NCBI GenBank assembly: GCA_020718925.1
Contig: DYRC01000071.1
Location: 1-14,278, forward strand
Reading direction: 5' to 3'
DNA length: 14,278 nucleotides
Origin: Desulfonema limicola
GTDB lineage: Bacteria; Desulfobacterota; Desulfobacteria; Desulfobacterales; DYRC01
Positions 1 through 7,801 of this stretch are shown piece by piece; position 1 is the first letter of the stretch; each line of letters opens with the position of its first letter. The translations under genes and the position numbers were made by a program. Below the pieces are notes generated by a model. That model was given only the letters and a program-made list of their open reading frames with translations, did no database searches and was not told where the DNA came from.

Positions 1-15
1 CTTACCCTCGCAGCA

Positions 16-37
16 GGGCAATCACAGGGGATTGCCC
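16..37. repeat. Small palindromic dispersed-type repeat
   Basis: Perfect 8-bp inverted repeat: GGGCAATC (16-23) and GATTGCCC (30-37) around the 6-nt loop ACAGGG, followed by CTACAAAA. From memory this resembles the GGGCAACC-ACAAGGG-GGTTGCCCCTAC type of intergenic repeat scattered through many deltaproteobacterial and cyanobacterial genomes. Only one copy is in the window, so its dispersed nature is inference. No T-run follows it on either strand, so it does not look like a terminator. Confidence 0.5.
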
Positions 38-137
38 CTACAAAATATCAAAAAAATTGCGGACAGGTACTTACATCATCCCTGAAAATATAATTTCAAT
101 GAGGATACACCGAACAATATTATCATGCAATTTAAAA

Positions 138-166
138 TTGACAAAGCACTAGTTACCGATTATTTA
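138..166 (+). promoter_or_regulatory. Candidate sigma-70 promoter toward the A2M 3' end
   Basis: TTGACA at 138-143 and TATTTA at 161-166 are separated by exactly 17 nt. The -35 is a perfect consensus and the -10 matches moderately. It would start a transcript near 173 running into the hairpin at 197-260. No open reading frame with a ribosome binding site follows, so if active it would drive a short RNA or antisense transcription across the end of the macroglobulin gene. Confidence 0.35.
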
Positions 167-196
167 TGAATCACAGATCATATCGAACGCTTCAAT

Positions 197-260
197 AACC
201 CAAAAACGTATTCACCCTCAAGTCCTGTCAATTCAAAGAGGCTTTGAGGGTGAATGGGTT
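197..260 (-). terminator. Hairpin terminator downstream of the A2M gene
   Basis: A perfect 12-bp inverted repeat, ATTCACCCTCAA (210-221) with TTGAGGGTGAAT (244-255), has a 22-nt loop. It can be extended by AACCC (197-201) pairing with GGGTT (256-260). Read on the minus strand it lies just after the macroglobulin stop codon and is followed by ACGTTTTT, which fits an intrinsic terminator. In the plus direction it is followed by only four T after GGG, so it could also stop plus-strand transcripts, less convincingly. Confidence 0.6.
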
Positions 261-267
261 TTCACAA

Positions 268-3200
268 CTAATTGCTCTTATTCAACACCTTAATCTGCGG
301 CGAAGTCTCTCCGATTCCCCGAATTTCAGGGCGATACATGGATTCTGCCATCGTCGGCGGCACGGCAAATGTTCCGGGACTGACCACCCGCACCAGATAG
401 AACAGATGCGCGGCATAGTTTTGGCTCAATTGCAGAAATGCCGCATACCGGTCATCCCGATATTCCTCATGGATTACCGGACATGCTTCTTTCCACTGGG
501 AAATGGTCTTGCCTTCAATCTGAAAATCTTCCATTTTCATCGCATGTTTGAGATTCTGGTTTTCAATCTCAAAGCAGGCAGGCAGCAGATCAATCACCAG
601 CCCGTCCGGCAGCCATTCTTTGGATAATACTCTGACATGAACCAGCAGCATCTCACCGACCTTAAATTCGGTCTTCTGAATCGGCTGTCCCTGCAAATCA
701 TAGAGCTTTCGCACAAGTGTGATTCTGCTATCGTCTTTGGGCGGCGGTGTTTTGGTGTAACCGCTGACCACTGCCGAAGCATACAGCATCTGCTCGCTTT
801 CGGAAAAGAAAGAAACGCCGGATTTGATTTCCTGAATGCTCGGCGTAAAGACATGCGCGCCTTTTTTCTCCAAAACCGTTTCTTTGCCTGCCACGGCAAG
901 CTTGCCTTTCCAAACTTTATCGCTTGAAAGGTCTAAAGCAATACCGGCTCTGAAGATGGCGCATTGTTCCTGTGTGCTGTAATATTTGCGATCCCGCATC
1001 TCATTACCCAAATCCAGCAGCATCTTTTCAAAGCCTTCGACATTTTCTGATTTGTTTTCAATCATCAGCGTAATAGTCAGTGCCAGATCGCGCACAAGGC
1101 TGCCGTAATCGCCCCAGTAGCCGTATTTTTCACAGCGTTTTGCAGCAGATAATTTCAATGCCTCGCCAGCCCGCTTGGTATCGCCCATCTTTTTTAAGGC
1201 AATCGCAATATGCGCCAATGGCAGCGATGATCCGGCTTTTTTGTGATGATTATCATAGAGCGGACGCAATGTTCCCAAAGGCGCACGGTTCACCTTAGCT
1301 AAAACATACGCAGCATAAGCGCGGATGGCAAATTCCGAATGTTCCCGCTCTTTATTTCCCCCGTAAAATGAGTCTGCCGGAGGTCCGTTTTTCAGATAAT
1401 GTTCAAGTCGTTTCAAGGCATTATCCGGCATGGCTTCGGACATGCTCAAGCCCTGCTCTCTTGCCTGAAGCAGAAAATCCGTTACATACACGGTAAGCCA
1501 TGACATTTCAGGTCCGCTTTTGTTCCACAACCCGAATCCGCCCGAAGGCAATTGCATGGTGGCAAGCCGATCAATGCCTGCCTGAAGCCGCTTAATTCTT
1601 TCCTCATGCGTGATTGAACGGAGATTGAACTGAGTAATCCGCTCCGGAGTCGCATACAGCAACGGATATGCGCCGCTGCTGGTCTGCTCTAAACAGCCGT
1701 AAGGATAGGTCAGCAGATTGTGCATGGCGTTTCGGATGTCCAAGAAAATCGTCGGCGAAATCTTAACCGCCGCATCTACGGTTGAAGAAAACATATCTGC
1801 CACCAGCCGATCATCCAGCGTGAAGCTTTTGTCTTCTTTAAGAATTTTCTGGACTTTTCGGGCAGTTGCCGGATAGCCGGGTCTGACGCCCACCTGCCAA
1901 TCCCGGCTCAGTTTGATTCCCTCGCCTTCAAGCTTGAGGATGATTTTACTGCCCCCGAAGCTTTCTGTGGCTTTGACCGGAAATCGCAGAATCGCCTTTT
2001 GCTTATCCTTTAATTGAACTGTCTGCTCACCTTTTTCAAGCGTAAGCGGCTCACTGGCAGTCATTTTAAGTTTGATGTTTTTATCCGCGCCGCTTAAATT
2101 ATGCACATCCAGCGTAAATTCGGCGGTATCACCGGGTGCTAAAAATCTGGGCGTGGCAAGTTCGGCAACCACAGGTGCTGCGACGGTTACTTCTTTTTCA
2201 GCAGAACCGAAGCTGTCCTTGCCGAAAGCAATCGCCATCAGCCGAATGCGTCCGTTGAAATCCGGCAAATCAAAGGTTACAACTGCTTCACCTTTATCGT
2301 CAAATTTCACCGGCGCCTGAAACAGCGAGAGCAGCTTGATTTTGGTCTCCGGCGGTTTGCCTCCGGCAGTATCCATATCACCGCCAAATCGCAGGTTCGG
2401 CAGTCTGCCATCCATGTATTCAATCACTTTGGCATAAATATCATAGCTGTTCACGTCAAAATGACGGGGCGCAAAGAACCAGCCGAAAGGATCGGGCGTT
2501 TTGAAATCCGTGATGTTCAGAATCCCCACATCCACTGCCGCCACAGTAACAAAGGTCTCCCCTCTCCGTTTCGGGGAGGGGGCGGGGGAGGGGTCAAGAC
2601 GCAGTTTGACGCTTAACGGACTCTGAGGCACGGCTTTATCCGGCGCGTCAATTTTAACACTCAATTTGCGTTCGCTTCTGTCCAAAGGAAGATGAACCAA
2701 GCCGATAGCACGGTTCGGCGTGATTTTTTCTTTGGCAGCAGCAGGGCGGAATACGATTGCGCTGATATGCAGATCATGGCTGTCCCAATCTGCGCCAATT
2801 GGAATTTCAACGACCGTGCCTTTGGGCGATACTTTGGCGCGTTTGATCCAGATCGGTTTTTCACCTTCCACCACAATCAATGCCTCGCCTTCAGACGGCG
2901 GCGTAACCGTAAGCTTTACGACATCGCCGGGGCGATACGAAGGCTTATCCGGTTTCAGCAAAACTTTGTCCGGGCGGGCAGCTTTGTCCTGATTATCGCC
3001 GTACCAATACCATGATCCGACATGAAATCTCAGACTGGTAATGATGTTGGTTGCCGGGTCTTTGATGGAAAGTACATACAGACCGCTTTTCAACTGAATG
3101 GTGTATGGCGTGGGCTTTCCCGCGTCAAGTTTGAGCGAATCGGTCTGAAACAGATAATTTTTCTCAGAATAACGATACCGCCATCCGTCAGAGTCAGAAT

Positions 3201-5112
3201 ATTCCCAGTAATAATCCCGGTCTTCTTTGATCAGATCAACAATCAGATCAGAGGCGGCAAGCAGATTGCCATCCTGCCCCATTTTGACCACTTCAAACTT
3301 CACCGCGCCTTCATCCGCGCTCTTTTCAAACAAGGGGCGGACACCGATCAGCGTTTCGGCGGGCCAGACAATTTTTTCAATGCCGCGTGTAACCGGACGC
3401 CCGCCGGTTTCAAACAAATCCACCACCGCTTTGACCGCCACTGGGCTTTTGATTTCCTGCCACCGCGAGGTGATGGTCAACTCGCCTTCGCCCTGCTGGT
3501 TTAATTTCTGCTCTTCAACTTCCCAGAAATCTTTGTATTTTTCATCTTTGCTATCCCCAAATTCAAAGCCTTTCAGCTTATCCGGGAAGATTTCGCGCTT
3601 GGCTTTGGCGCGGATTCGGGCAGTGAAATTGTTTTCAGACGCCGGAGCACCGTAAAGATACTGCCCCAAAATTTTGATGACCACATCATCTTCAGGTCCG
3701 GGAAAAGGCTCATCTGAAGATAAATCCAATTTCATGCGCTCAGGCAGAAAATCTTCCACATGAAATTCATACACCCCGGCAGGCGATTTCAACGCCGGAT
3801 TATCATAGACTTTGAGCAGCCATTTGCCGGTCTGAGCGTCTTTGGGCAGGTCTATATCCGTCTGATAATAGCCCATATCCGCATCAAGCTTCTGAACATG
3901 CCATGTAAAGGTTTTTGCCTCTTTTCCGTCCGGGCGGTAAAGATTGGCTTTGAGGGGCAGGGCATCAGTGGGTTTTCCGTCATAATTTCTGAGCAGCCCG
4001 GATACCGTCATTTTTTCACCGGGACGATAGATATTTCTGGGGCTGTAAATAAACACTTCCCGGATTCTCTGACTTCTGCCGCCCAGATCAAATTCGCTCA
4101 TATCTAAGGCGGGAATATTCAAGGGCAAAATGCCTGCCTCATTATCGCGGGAGGCTCTGATTAACTGCACCTTAGTCGTAAGTTTTTCAGGATGGCGATA
4201 TTTGCCTTCTTCATCTGTAATGCCTTCGCCGACCGGCTTGCCGTTCACATCATAAAAATTGAGTTTGACGCCGGACAACGGCGTTCCGGCTTTCAAAGAA
4301 GATGCAAAAACCACAGATTCATTGGCATAAATCCGGGCATGAAGGGCAATATCCGTAACTAAAAAATACGTTGCCTGATAATGATCTGCAAATTCGCCGG
4401 GTTCGCGCATGACGGCAAGATAAATGCCCGGTTTCTGCAACTGCTCAACGGTTTCTATGGGAATATGATAGACCACGCGCTTGTTCGGCGGCGCATCCAA
4501 ATCAAACCGCCCTGAATACACGATCTTACCGAACTCTTTGAGCTTCATCAGTTCGTAATTTTCCTGCTTGCCGCTGGTCTTGTCCCAGTTGATAAATGTC
4601 GTGAACGCATTCTCGTTTATTTTGAAAAATTCGATATTTACGGCTTTGACATTGACTGTAACAATCGGCAAGCCCTGACTCATCTTTGCCGGAAGCAAAA
4701 GTCCGGTACTGGCAAAGCTCACAATCGGCGTAACTTTGCGCGTGGTAACATTTTTGCTTTCGCGCTTGCCCAAGGTTTTCCCCGAAGCAGATTTCAGGGA
4801 TTCCAATACCGTAACAGAATACTGGGTCTCAGCTTCTACATGAGGAAAATATAAGGTTCTGCGATCATCGGACAATACCCACGCGCTTTTGAGCAAATCT
4901 TTGGGGCTGCTGATTCGCAGATGATCGTCGTGGCGGACTGTCGGTTCCATCGGTTCGGATAGTAAAACGCCGATAGCCGGACCGTTATCATACGTCCGTT
5001 CGCTGATGTCCAAGACTTTGAAAACATTGGATGATTCTTTTTCTCCTGCGGCATAGGCGATGCTCACCGATACCGACAGGCACACTATTATCGCAAACAT
5101 TCTTTTTTTCAT
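268..5112 (-). CDS. Bacterial alpha-2-macroglobulin (thioester, YfhM-like), secreted
   Basis: A 1614-residue protein of the length usual for bacterial alpha-2-macroglobulins, periplasmic protease traps. Residues 1-21 form a Sec signal peptide ending in AYA. No lipobox is seen, so it looks soluble rather than lipid-anchored like E. coli YfhM. Visible in order: macroglobulin beta domains, with an MG2-type YRPGEK near 360; a bait-region domain near 725-810 (KPSYRPGDVV); the A2M core near 925-1005 (DLPDFNGRIRLMA); the thioester GCLEQ with Cys1140 (nt 1693-1695); an alpha-helical thioester domain to about 1390; and C-terminal beta domains. ATG at 5112 is preferred over an in-frame GTG at 5130 because the ribosome binding site AAGGAG lies between them. 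The commonly linked penicillin-binding protein 1C gene is not here; the upstream neighbour is an EI24-like gene 141 nt away. Residues 840-852 are encoded by an inserted repeat. Confidence 0.95.
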   Translation of the reverse strand: MKKRMFAIIVCLSVSVSIAYAAGEKESSNVFKVLDISERTYDNGPAIGVLLSEPMEPTVRHDDHLRISSPKDLLKSAWVLSDDRRTLYFPHVEAETQYSVTVLESLKSASGKTLGKRESKNVTTRKVTPIVSFASTGLLLPAKMSQGLPIVTVNVKAVNIEFFKINENAFTTFINWDKTSGKQENYELMKLKEFGKIVYSGRFDLDAPPNKRVVYHIPIETVEQLQKPGIYLAVMREPGEFADHYQATYFLVTDIALHARIYANESVVFASSLKAGTPLSGVKLNFYDVNGKPVGEGITDEEGKYRHPEKLTTKVQLIRASRDNEAGILPLNIPALDMSEFDLGGRSQRIREVFIYSPRNIYRPGEKMTVSGLLRNYDGKPTDALPLKANLYRPDGKEAKTFTWHVQKLDADMGYYQTDIDLPKDAQTGKWLLKVYDNPALKSPAGVYEFHVEDFLPERMKLDLSSDEPFPGPEDDVVIKILGQYLYGAPASENNFTARIRAKAKREIFPDKLKGFEFGDSKDEKYKDFWEVEEQKLNQQGEGELTITSRWQEIKSPVAVKAVVDLFETGGRPVTRGIEKIVWPAETLIGVRPLFEKSADEGAVKFEVVKMGQDGNLLAASDLIVDLIKEDRDYYWEYSDSDGWRYRYSEKNYLFQTDSLKLDAGKPTPYTIQLKSGLYVLSIKDPATNIITSLRFHVGSWYWYGDNQDKAARPDKVLLKPDKPSYRPGDVVKLTVTPPSEGEALIVVEGEKPIWIKRAKVSPKGTVVEIPIGADWDSHDLHISAIVFRPAAAKEKITPNRAIGLVHLPLDRSERKLSVKIDAPDKAVPQSPLSVKLRLDPSPAPSPKRRGETFVTVAAVDVGILNITDFKTPDPFGWFFAPRHFDVNSYDIYAKVIEYMDGRLPNLRFGGDMDTAGGKPPETKIKLLSLFQAPVKFDDKGEAVVTFDLPDFNGRIRLMAIAFGKDSFGSAEKEVTVAAPVVAELATPRFLAPGDTAEFTLDVHNLSGADKNIKLKMTASEPLTLEKGEQTVQLKDKQKAILRFPVKATESFGGSKIILKLEGEGIKLSRDWQVGVRPGYPATARKVQKILKEDKSFTLDDRLVADMFSSTVDAAVKISPTIFLDIRNAMHNLLTYPYGCLEQTSSGAYPLLYATPERITQFNLRSITHEERIKRLQAGIDRLATMQLPSGGFGLWNKSGPEMSWLTVYVTDFLLQAREQGLSMSEAMPDNALKRLEHYLKNGPPADSFYGGNKEREHSEFAIRAYAAYVLAKVNRAPLGTLRPLYDNHHKKAGSSLPLAHIAIALKKMGDTKRAGEALKLSAAKRCEKYGYWGDYGSLVRDLALTITLMIENKSENVEGFEKMLLDLGNEMRDRKYYSTQEQCAIFRAGIALDLSSDKVWKGKLAVAGKETVLEKKGAHVFTPSIQEIKSGVSFFSESEQMLYASAVVSGYTKTPPPKDDSRITLVRKLYDLQGQPIQKTEFKVGEMLLVHVRVLSKEWLPDGLVIDLLPACFEIENQNLKHAMKMEDFQIEGKTISQWKEACPVIHEEYRDDRYAAFLQLSQNYAAHLFYLVRVVSPGTFAVPPTMAESMYRPEIRGIGETSPQIKVLNKSN
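2557..2595 (-). repeat. In-frame GC-rich repeat inside the A2M gene
   Basis: A 39-nt purine/pyrimidine-skewed block interrupts otherwise ordinary coding sequence and is translated as DPSPAPSPKRRGE (residues 840-852). Its peptide matches the translated form of a dispersed repeat (PSPSPKRRGE style) that I recall from unrelated proteins and intergenic gaps in several phyla. Its length is a multiple of three. It falls in a linker before the strand TFVTVAAVDVGILN, where it would be tolerated. Its identity as a mobile repeat is inference from pattern; its base composition against its flanks is directly visible. Confidence 0.6.
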
Positions 5113-5165
5113 AGATTCTATCTCCTTCACCCTTTTTCTGAAAGTAGCTCTGAAAATAAATTTGG

Positions 5166-5223
5166 CAGACTATTGATAAACGGTCTGTTTTCCGATAATA
5201 ACACGTTGAATTTGCAAAGGCAA
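5166..5223 (-). promoter_or_regulatory. Candidate promoter and leader hairpin for the A2M gene
   Basis: On the minus strand TTGCCT (5223-5218) and TATTAT (5200-5195) are 17 nt apart, a good sigma-70-type match. The predicted start is near 5188. The leader then holds a small hairpin, CAGAC/GTCTG (5187-5183 with 5170-5166), before the ribosome binding site. This suggests the macroglobulin gene can be transcribed on its own and not only by read-through from the EI24-like gene. Confidence 0.45.
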
Positions 5224-5253
5224 GAGATGAAAGAAGTGTTAAGACGTGGAAAA

Positions 5254-6006
5254 TCATTTTTTCAAAGGAATACTCTCCGCTGCCGCAAGTGTTGCCGCAA
5301 CTGTCCCGTAAGACGGCGCGGCAAACCACCCCAGAAACGGAATCACCATCATCAGCATAAATCCGCTCCCGACACCCATCACTTTTCCCCTGTTCGCTTT
5401 GATAAATCGGATACTCTCCGCAGCAGAAAGCCCTCTGCGCTCCATCGTATAATCCATCAGCCCGAATCCGTCATAGTAAAACTGAATCAGCGCAATGATG
5501 ATGGGGGACACGACTCCCCCGATAATCGGGATAATGATCAGCAGCCATGCCAGAATGGAAAAAAGGATCGCTCTTGCCAGATTTCTCAGATTCAGATAAA
5601 GCCCTCTGATGCCGAGTCTGATGAGTTCTTTGACATCAAAGTCAGGAATCGGTTGCTGATAAACAACTTTTTCTGTTATTTCGGATAAATATCCCAGTAC
5701 CGGCAAGAAAAGAATCATAATCACAGGCTTGTAGGTCAGATAGCCGATCAATATCAGAAAAATCCATAAGAGCATAGAGGTCAGAATCTGCGTGATTCCG
5801 CCCTTCATAAAGTTCGGCAGCCAATTGTCTGTGATATAGGTTGAAATATCCGGAAAATATATCGAACCGACAATCACCCAAACCAGCACATACAACAGGC
5901 TCAGGATTCCCGGAATCATCATATAAGGCCACAATCGGTGTTTTAAAATGACCTGATGCGCTTTGGCATAATATCCTATGCCGTTCAGAAAATTATTTAT
6001 CAACAT
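5254..6006 (-). CDS. EI24/CysZ-like integral membrane protein
   Basis: A 250-residue polytopic membrane protein, close to the length of E. coli CysZ (253). Hydrophobic segments cover roughly residues 27-50, 70-95, 145-185 and 215-245. The C-terminal part (DYTMERRGLSAAESIRFIKANRGKV followed by a GFMLMMVIPFLGWFAAPSYGTVAATL-like hydrophobic run) follows the CysZ/EI24 pattern of an amphipathic loop and a final hydrophobic hairpin. CysZ proteins help sulfate uptake, but nothing nearby (no cys genes) confirms that substrate here. ATG at 6006, just after CAGGGGGG, gives the start expected for the family. An in-frame GTG at 6054 would add 16 residues with a CDYC pair. The gene lies upstream of the macroglobulin gene and diverges from ssrA. 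Confidence 0.8.
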   Translation of the reverse strand: MLINNFLNGIGYYAKAHQVILKHRLWPYMMIPGILSLLYVLVWVIVGSIYFPDISTYITDNWLPNFMKGGITQILTSMLLWIFLILIGYLTYKPVIMILFLPVLGYLSEITEKVVYQQPIPDFDVKELIRLGIRGLYLNLRNLARAILFSILAWLLIIIPIIGGVVSPIIIALIQFYYDGFGLMDYTMERRGLSAAESIRFIKANRGKVMGVGSGFMLMMVIPFLGWFAAPSYGTVAATLAAAESIPLKK

Positions 6007-6124
6007 CCCCCCTGTGTCAACTATCCGATCTTTGCAGTAATCGCATTTCACCACTTTGCCGATTCCATAACCGAAACATTTCCATCAATTGGCTGTCCAA
6101 TTTTCTGCTATCGGAGATAATTTT

Positions 6125-6153
6125 TATTTACACCCATACTTTTACTTTGTCAA
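6125..6153 (-). promoter_or_regulatory. Promoter of the EI24-like gene
   Basis: On the minus strand TTGACA (6153-6148) and TAAATA (6130-6125) are separated by 17 nt, with AT-rich sequence downstream. The start would be near 6118, giving a leader of about 65 nt to GTG 6054 or 110 nt to ATG 6006. It is back to back with the ssrA promoter. Confidence 0.55.
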
Positions 6154-6213
6154 ACTCCTTTTCCGCATTGGCACATTTTATCTCCCCGATCTTCGGAAGC
6201 TAAAAAAATAAGC

Positions 6214-6242
6214 TTGACAATTTATCTGAATGTTTATATATT
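6214..6242 (+). promoter_or_regulatory. Promoter of ssrA (tmRNA)
   Basis: Perfect TTGACA at 6214-6219 and TATATT at 6237-6242 with the optimal 17-nt spacer. The predicted start near 6249 leaves a short 5' leader of about 27 nt, which RNase P would remove to give the mature tmRNA 5' end at 6276. A near-consensus promoter suits a constitutively abundant RNA. Confidence 0.75.
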
Positions 6243-6275
6243 AGTATTTATCAAGTCTGCCTCATGTTCCGACAT

Positions 6276-6634
6276 GGGGGCGAAATGGCTTCGACGGGGG
6301 TACAGAAGTTTTGGCTGCATACCGATTGCCCTGCCAATCGTTAAATGGTGGGAAATAAAGATAATCGCAGACGATTATAACTACGCTTTAGCTGCTTAAT
6401 TGCAGCTGACGTTCTGTTGAGTCTCTTCTCGCGGACTCAATAAGGGCGACGACTTAGCGGGATAGCAAACCCTGATCTGCCTGTGGCAGGATGAGCGAAA
6501 TTCAGCAGGCTTGCCTATTAAAGAATCCGGCTCGAAGGAGTCTTTGACGGGCGAGAATTAAAATTCGGGATATGTATGTAGACGCCCAAATGGAATACTT
6601 TCGGACGCGGGTTCGACTCCCGCCGCCTCCACCA
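6276..6634 (+). ncRNA. ssrA: tmRNA (transfer-messenger RNA), one-piece
   Basis: A 359-nt tmRNA, which with SmpB rescues stalled ribosomes and tags the unfinished protein for proteolysis. The 5' end GGGGGCG (6276-6282) pairs with CGCCTCC (6624-6630) as a 7-bp acceptor stem followed by A and encoded CCA (6632-6634). The third pair is the G-U that marks alanine identity. The T-arm is GCGGG-TTCGACT-CCCGC near the 3' end. The 5' part holds the conserved GGCTTCGACGGGG-type segment. The tag reading frame begins at GCA 6367 and reads ADDYNYALAA, ending at TAA 6397-6399. The tag ends in ALAA, the usual ClpXP-type degron. CCA is genomically encoded and nothing suggests a permuted two-piece form. Confidence 0.97.
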
Positions 6635-6671
6635 ATTCACATCAATAAAATCAGTGATCAATAACGTCTGA

Positions 6672-7529
6672 CTATCTTAATCCTGCCACTCTTTGCAGGA
6701 TGTAAATCACATCTTCCATGCCGACTTTGTTATCGCCGTTGACATCTGTATTATCGCAGCAAGTTTCCGATAGTCCTGCAAGAATTTTCAATGCCAGAAG
6801 TACATCTTTCAGATCAATAGCATCATCGCCGTTGAGATCGCCCTTTTTAACGGTCAAAGGGCATAATAAAATATCATGCTTGTCCACGCCTGATGCGCTC
6901 AGAGTTCCTGAAACAGTAAAAAGCTGATAACCGTCTGCTTGGGCGGTCAGCGTGTAGTTGTCCGCCGGATGATTTTCCATGTCATAATATCCGTTATTCG
7001 GGGAACTGAGCGCGGAACGCCTCTGAGTGGTCGTTATGATCACATCTCCGACCGGCAGTTTGTTTACAGAATCTTTCACTGTTCCCTCAATCCGCCCGCT
7101 GTAAGGCGCGGTAGGCTGAGATATGACAAGATCATAGTTCACAACTGTCTCGACAATGTTCGGATTGACATTTTTTACTGTTACATAATACACGCCGTTT
7201 TTCGGGCATCTCCACTCAATAAGTTCTTCCTCCCCTTTGATTCCATCATCTGCGAATTGCAGCAGTGTAATGCCGTCAATATTATAAAGTTCAATCCTCG
7301 TATCGCAATCATAGCTCGGATTCAGCGTTCTGATTTTATATAGCTGTTGGGCAATCGCATAAAATTTTACCCAGTCCGCATCTCCGATCTTATCAAAGCT
7401 GTGTGTCTGAGATTTTTCCAACACAATAATTTTCGCCTTGGTGAAATCATCGCCAGGTTCATAAGTATCAGCATAAGCCGCGCTGCTGAAGCAAAACGCA
7501 GTTATACAAAGAATCATCAGTTTTTTCAT
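6672..7529 (-). CDS. Secreted PPC - carboxypeptidase-regulatory-like - dockerin protein
   Basis: A 285-residue exported protein. Residues 1-20 are a Sec signal peptide (MKKLMILCITAFCFSSAAYA). Residues about 21-140 look like a bacterial pre-peptidase C-terminal (PPC) beta-sandwich (GDADWVKFYA, DTRIELYNIDG, GVYYVTVKNVNP). Residues about 143-227 look like a carboxypeptidase-regulatory-like fold (GRIEGTVKDSVNKLPVGDVII, NGYYDMENHPADNYTLTAQADGY). Residues 228-285 are a type-I dockerin with two calcium-loop repeats, DLNGDDAIDLKDV and DVNGDNKVGMEDV. There is no catalytic domain, so it is probably a binding or accessory protein of the cell surface. ATG at 7529 is set by the strong AAGGAGG ribosome binding site 7 nt upstream; a longer in-frame start at 7580 lies before that site. 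It converges on ssrA with 37 nt between them. Confidence 0.88.
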   Translation of the reverse strand: MKKLMILCITAFCFSSAAYADTYEPGDDFTKAKIIVLEKSQTHSFDKIGDADWVKFYAIAQQLYKIRTLNPSYDCDTRIELYNIDGITLLQFADDGIKGEEELIEWRCPKNGVYYVTVKNVNPNIVETVVNYDLVISQPTAPYSGRIEGTVKDSVNKLPVGDVIITTTQRRSALSSPNNGYYDMENHPADNYTLTAQADGYQLFTVSGTLSASGVDKHDILLCPLTVKKGDLNGDDAIDLKDVLLALKILAGLSETCCDNTDVNGDNKVGMEDVIYILQRVAGLR

Positions 7530-7566
7530 AACTTTCCTCCTTTTTATTGTTTGAACGCTGATTTTT

Positions 7567-7596
7567 ATGATATATTTCAACAGGAGTTGATGCCAA
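7567..7596 (-). promoter_or_regulatory. Candidate promoter of the dockerin protein gene
   Basis: On the minus strand TTGGCA (7596-7591) and TATCAT (7572-7567) are 18 nt apart. The start would be near 7560, about 30 nt before the ATG, leaving room for the AAGGAGG site. The match is moderate. Confidence 0.4.
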
Positions 7597-7683
7597 GCTA
7601 TATGTCGGAATGAATTTCAGAACAATGGTATCGCATAATTTCTTTAGCTGCAATATTTTTTAACGTTTTATTTTTTCAGGTTT

Positions 7684-7726
7684 AAGCTGATTTCTGTTAT
7701 CCCGGAGACTTGATAAGAATCAGCTT
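7684..7726. repeat. 9-bp inverted repeat upstream of the transporter genes
   Basis: AAGCTGATT (7684-7692) and AATCAGCTT (7718-7726) form a perfect inverted repeat with a 25-nt loop in the 272-nt divergent gap between the dockerin and substrate-binding protein genes. It could be a decayed dispersed repeat (its GCTGATT core is shared with the repeat at 13213-13280) or a distal regulatory site. No T-run follows it. Confidence 0.35.
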
Positions 7727-7747
7727 GAAATATCCAATACTTATGTT

Positions 7748-7794
7748 AAATATCATACGATAAGGTTGATATTTCATAAAAACAGGGTTATAAA
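7748..7794 (+). promoter_or_regulatory. Promoter and possible operator of the ABC transporter genes
   Basis: TTGATA (7766-7771) and TATAAA (7789-7794) are separated by 17 nt. The expected start falls at about 7801-7802, on the ATG of the substrate-binding protein itself. A 7-bp inverted repeat, AAATATC (7748-7754) and GATATTT (7768-7774), has its half-sites 20 nt apart and overlaps the -35 box. That geometry would suit a dimeric repressor. The regulator is unknown. Confidence 0.4.
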
Positions 7795-7801
7795 ATGCAG
7801 C

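Noticed and set aside
3022..3655. Several long plus-strand reading frames opposite the macroglobulin gene (also near 244-627, 2072-2320, 2692-3015, 3760-4107)
   Set aside because: All are antisense to a convincingly coding minus-strand gene with continuous family motifs; they have no motifs or ribosome binding sites of their own.
5113..5130. GTG at 5130 as macroglobulin start
   Set aside because: The six extra codons contain the AAGGAG ribosome binding site that serves ATG 5112.
6214..6399. A 61-codon plus-strand reading frame covering the ssrA promoter and 5' half
   Set aside because: It only strings together promoter, tRNA-like 5' sequence and the tmRNA tag codons; the real coding part is the 10-residue tag from GCA 6367.
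6680..6701. Hairpin ATCCTGC/GCAGGAT as a possible tmRNA terminator
   Set aside because: It lies in the dockerin coding end and has no T-run on either strand; the match may be chance.
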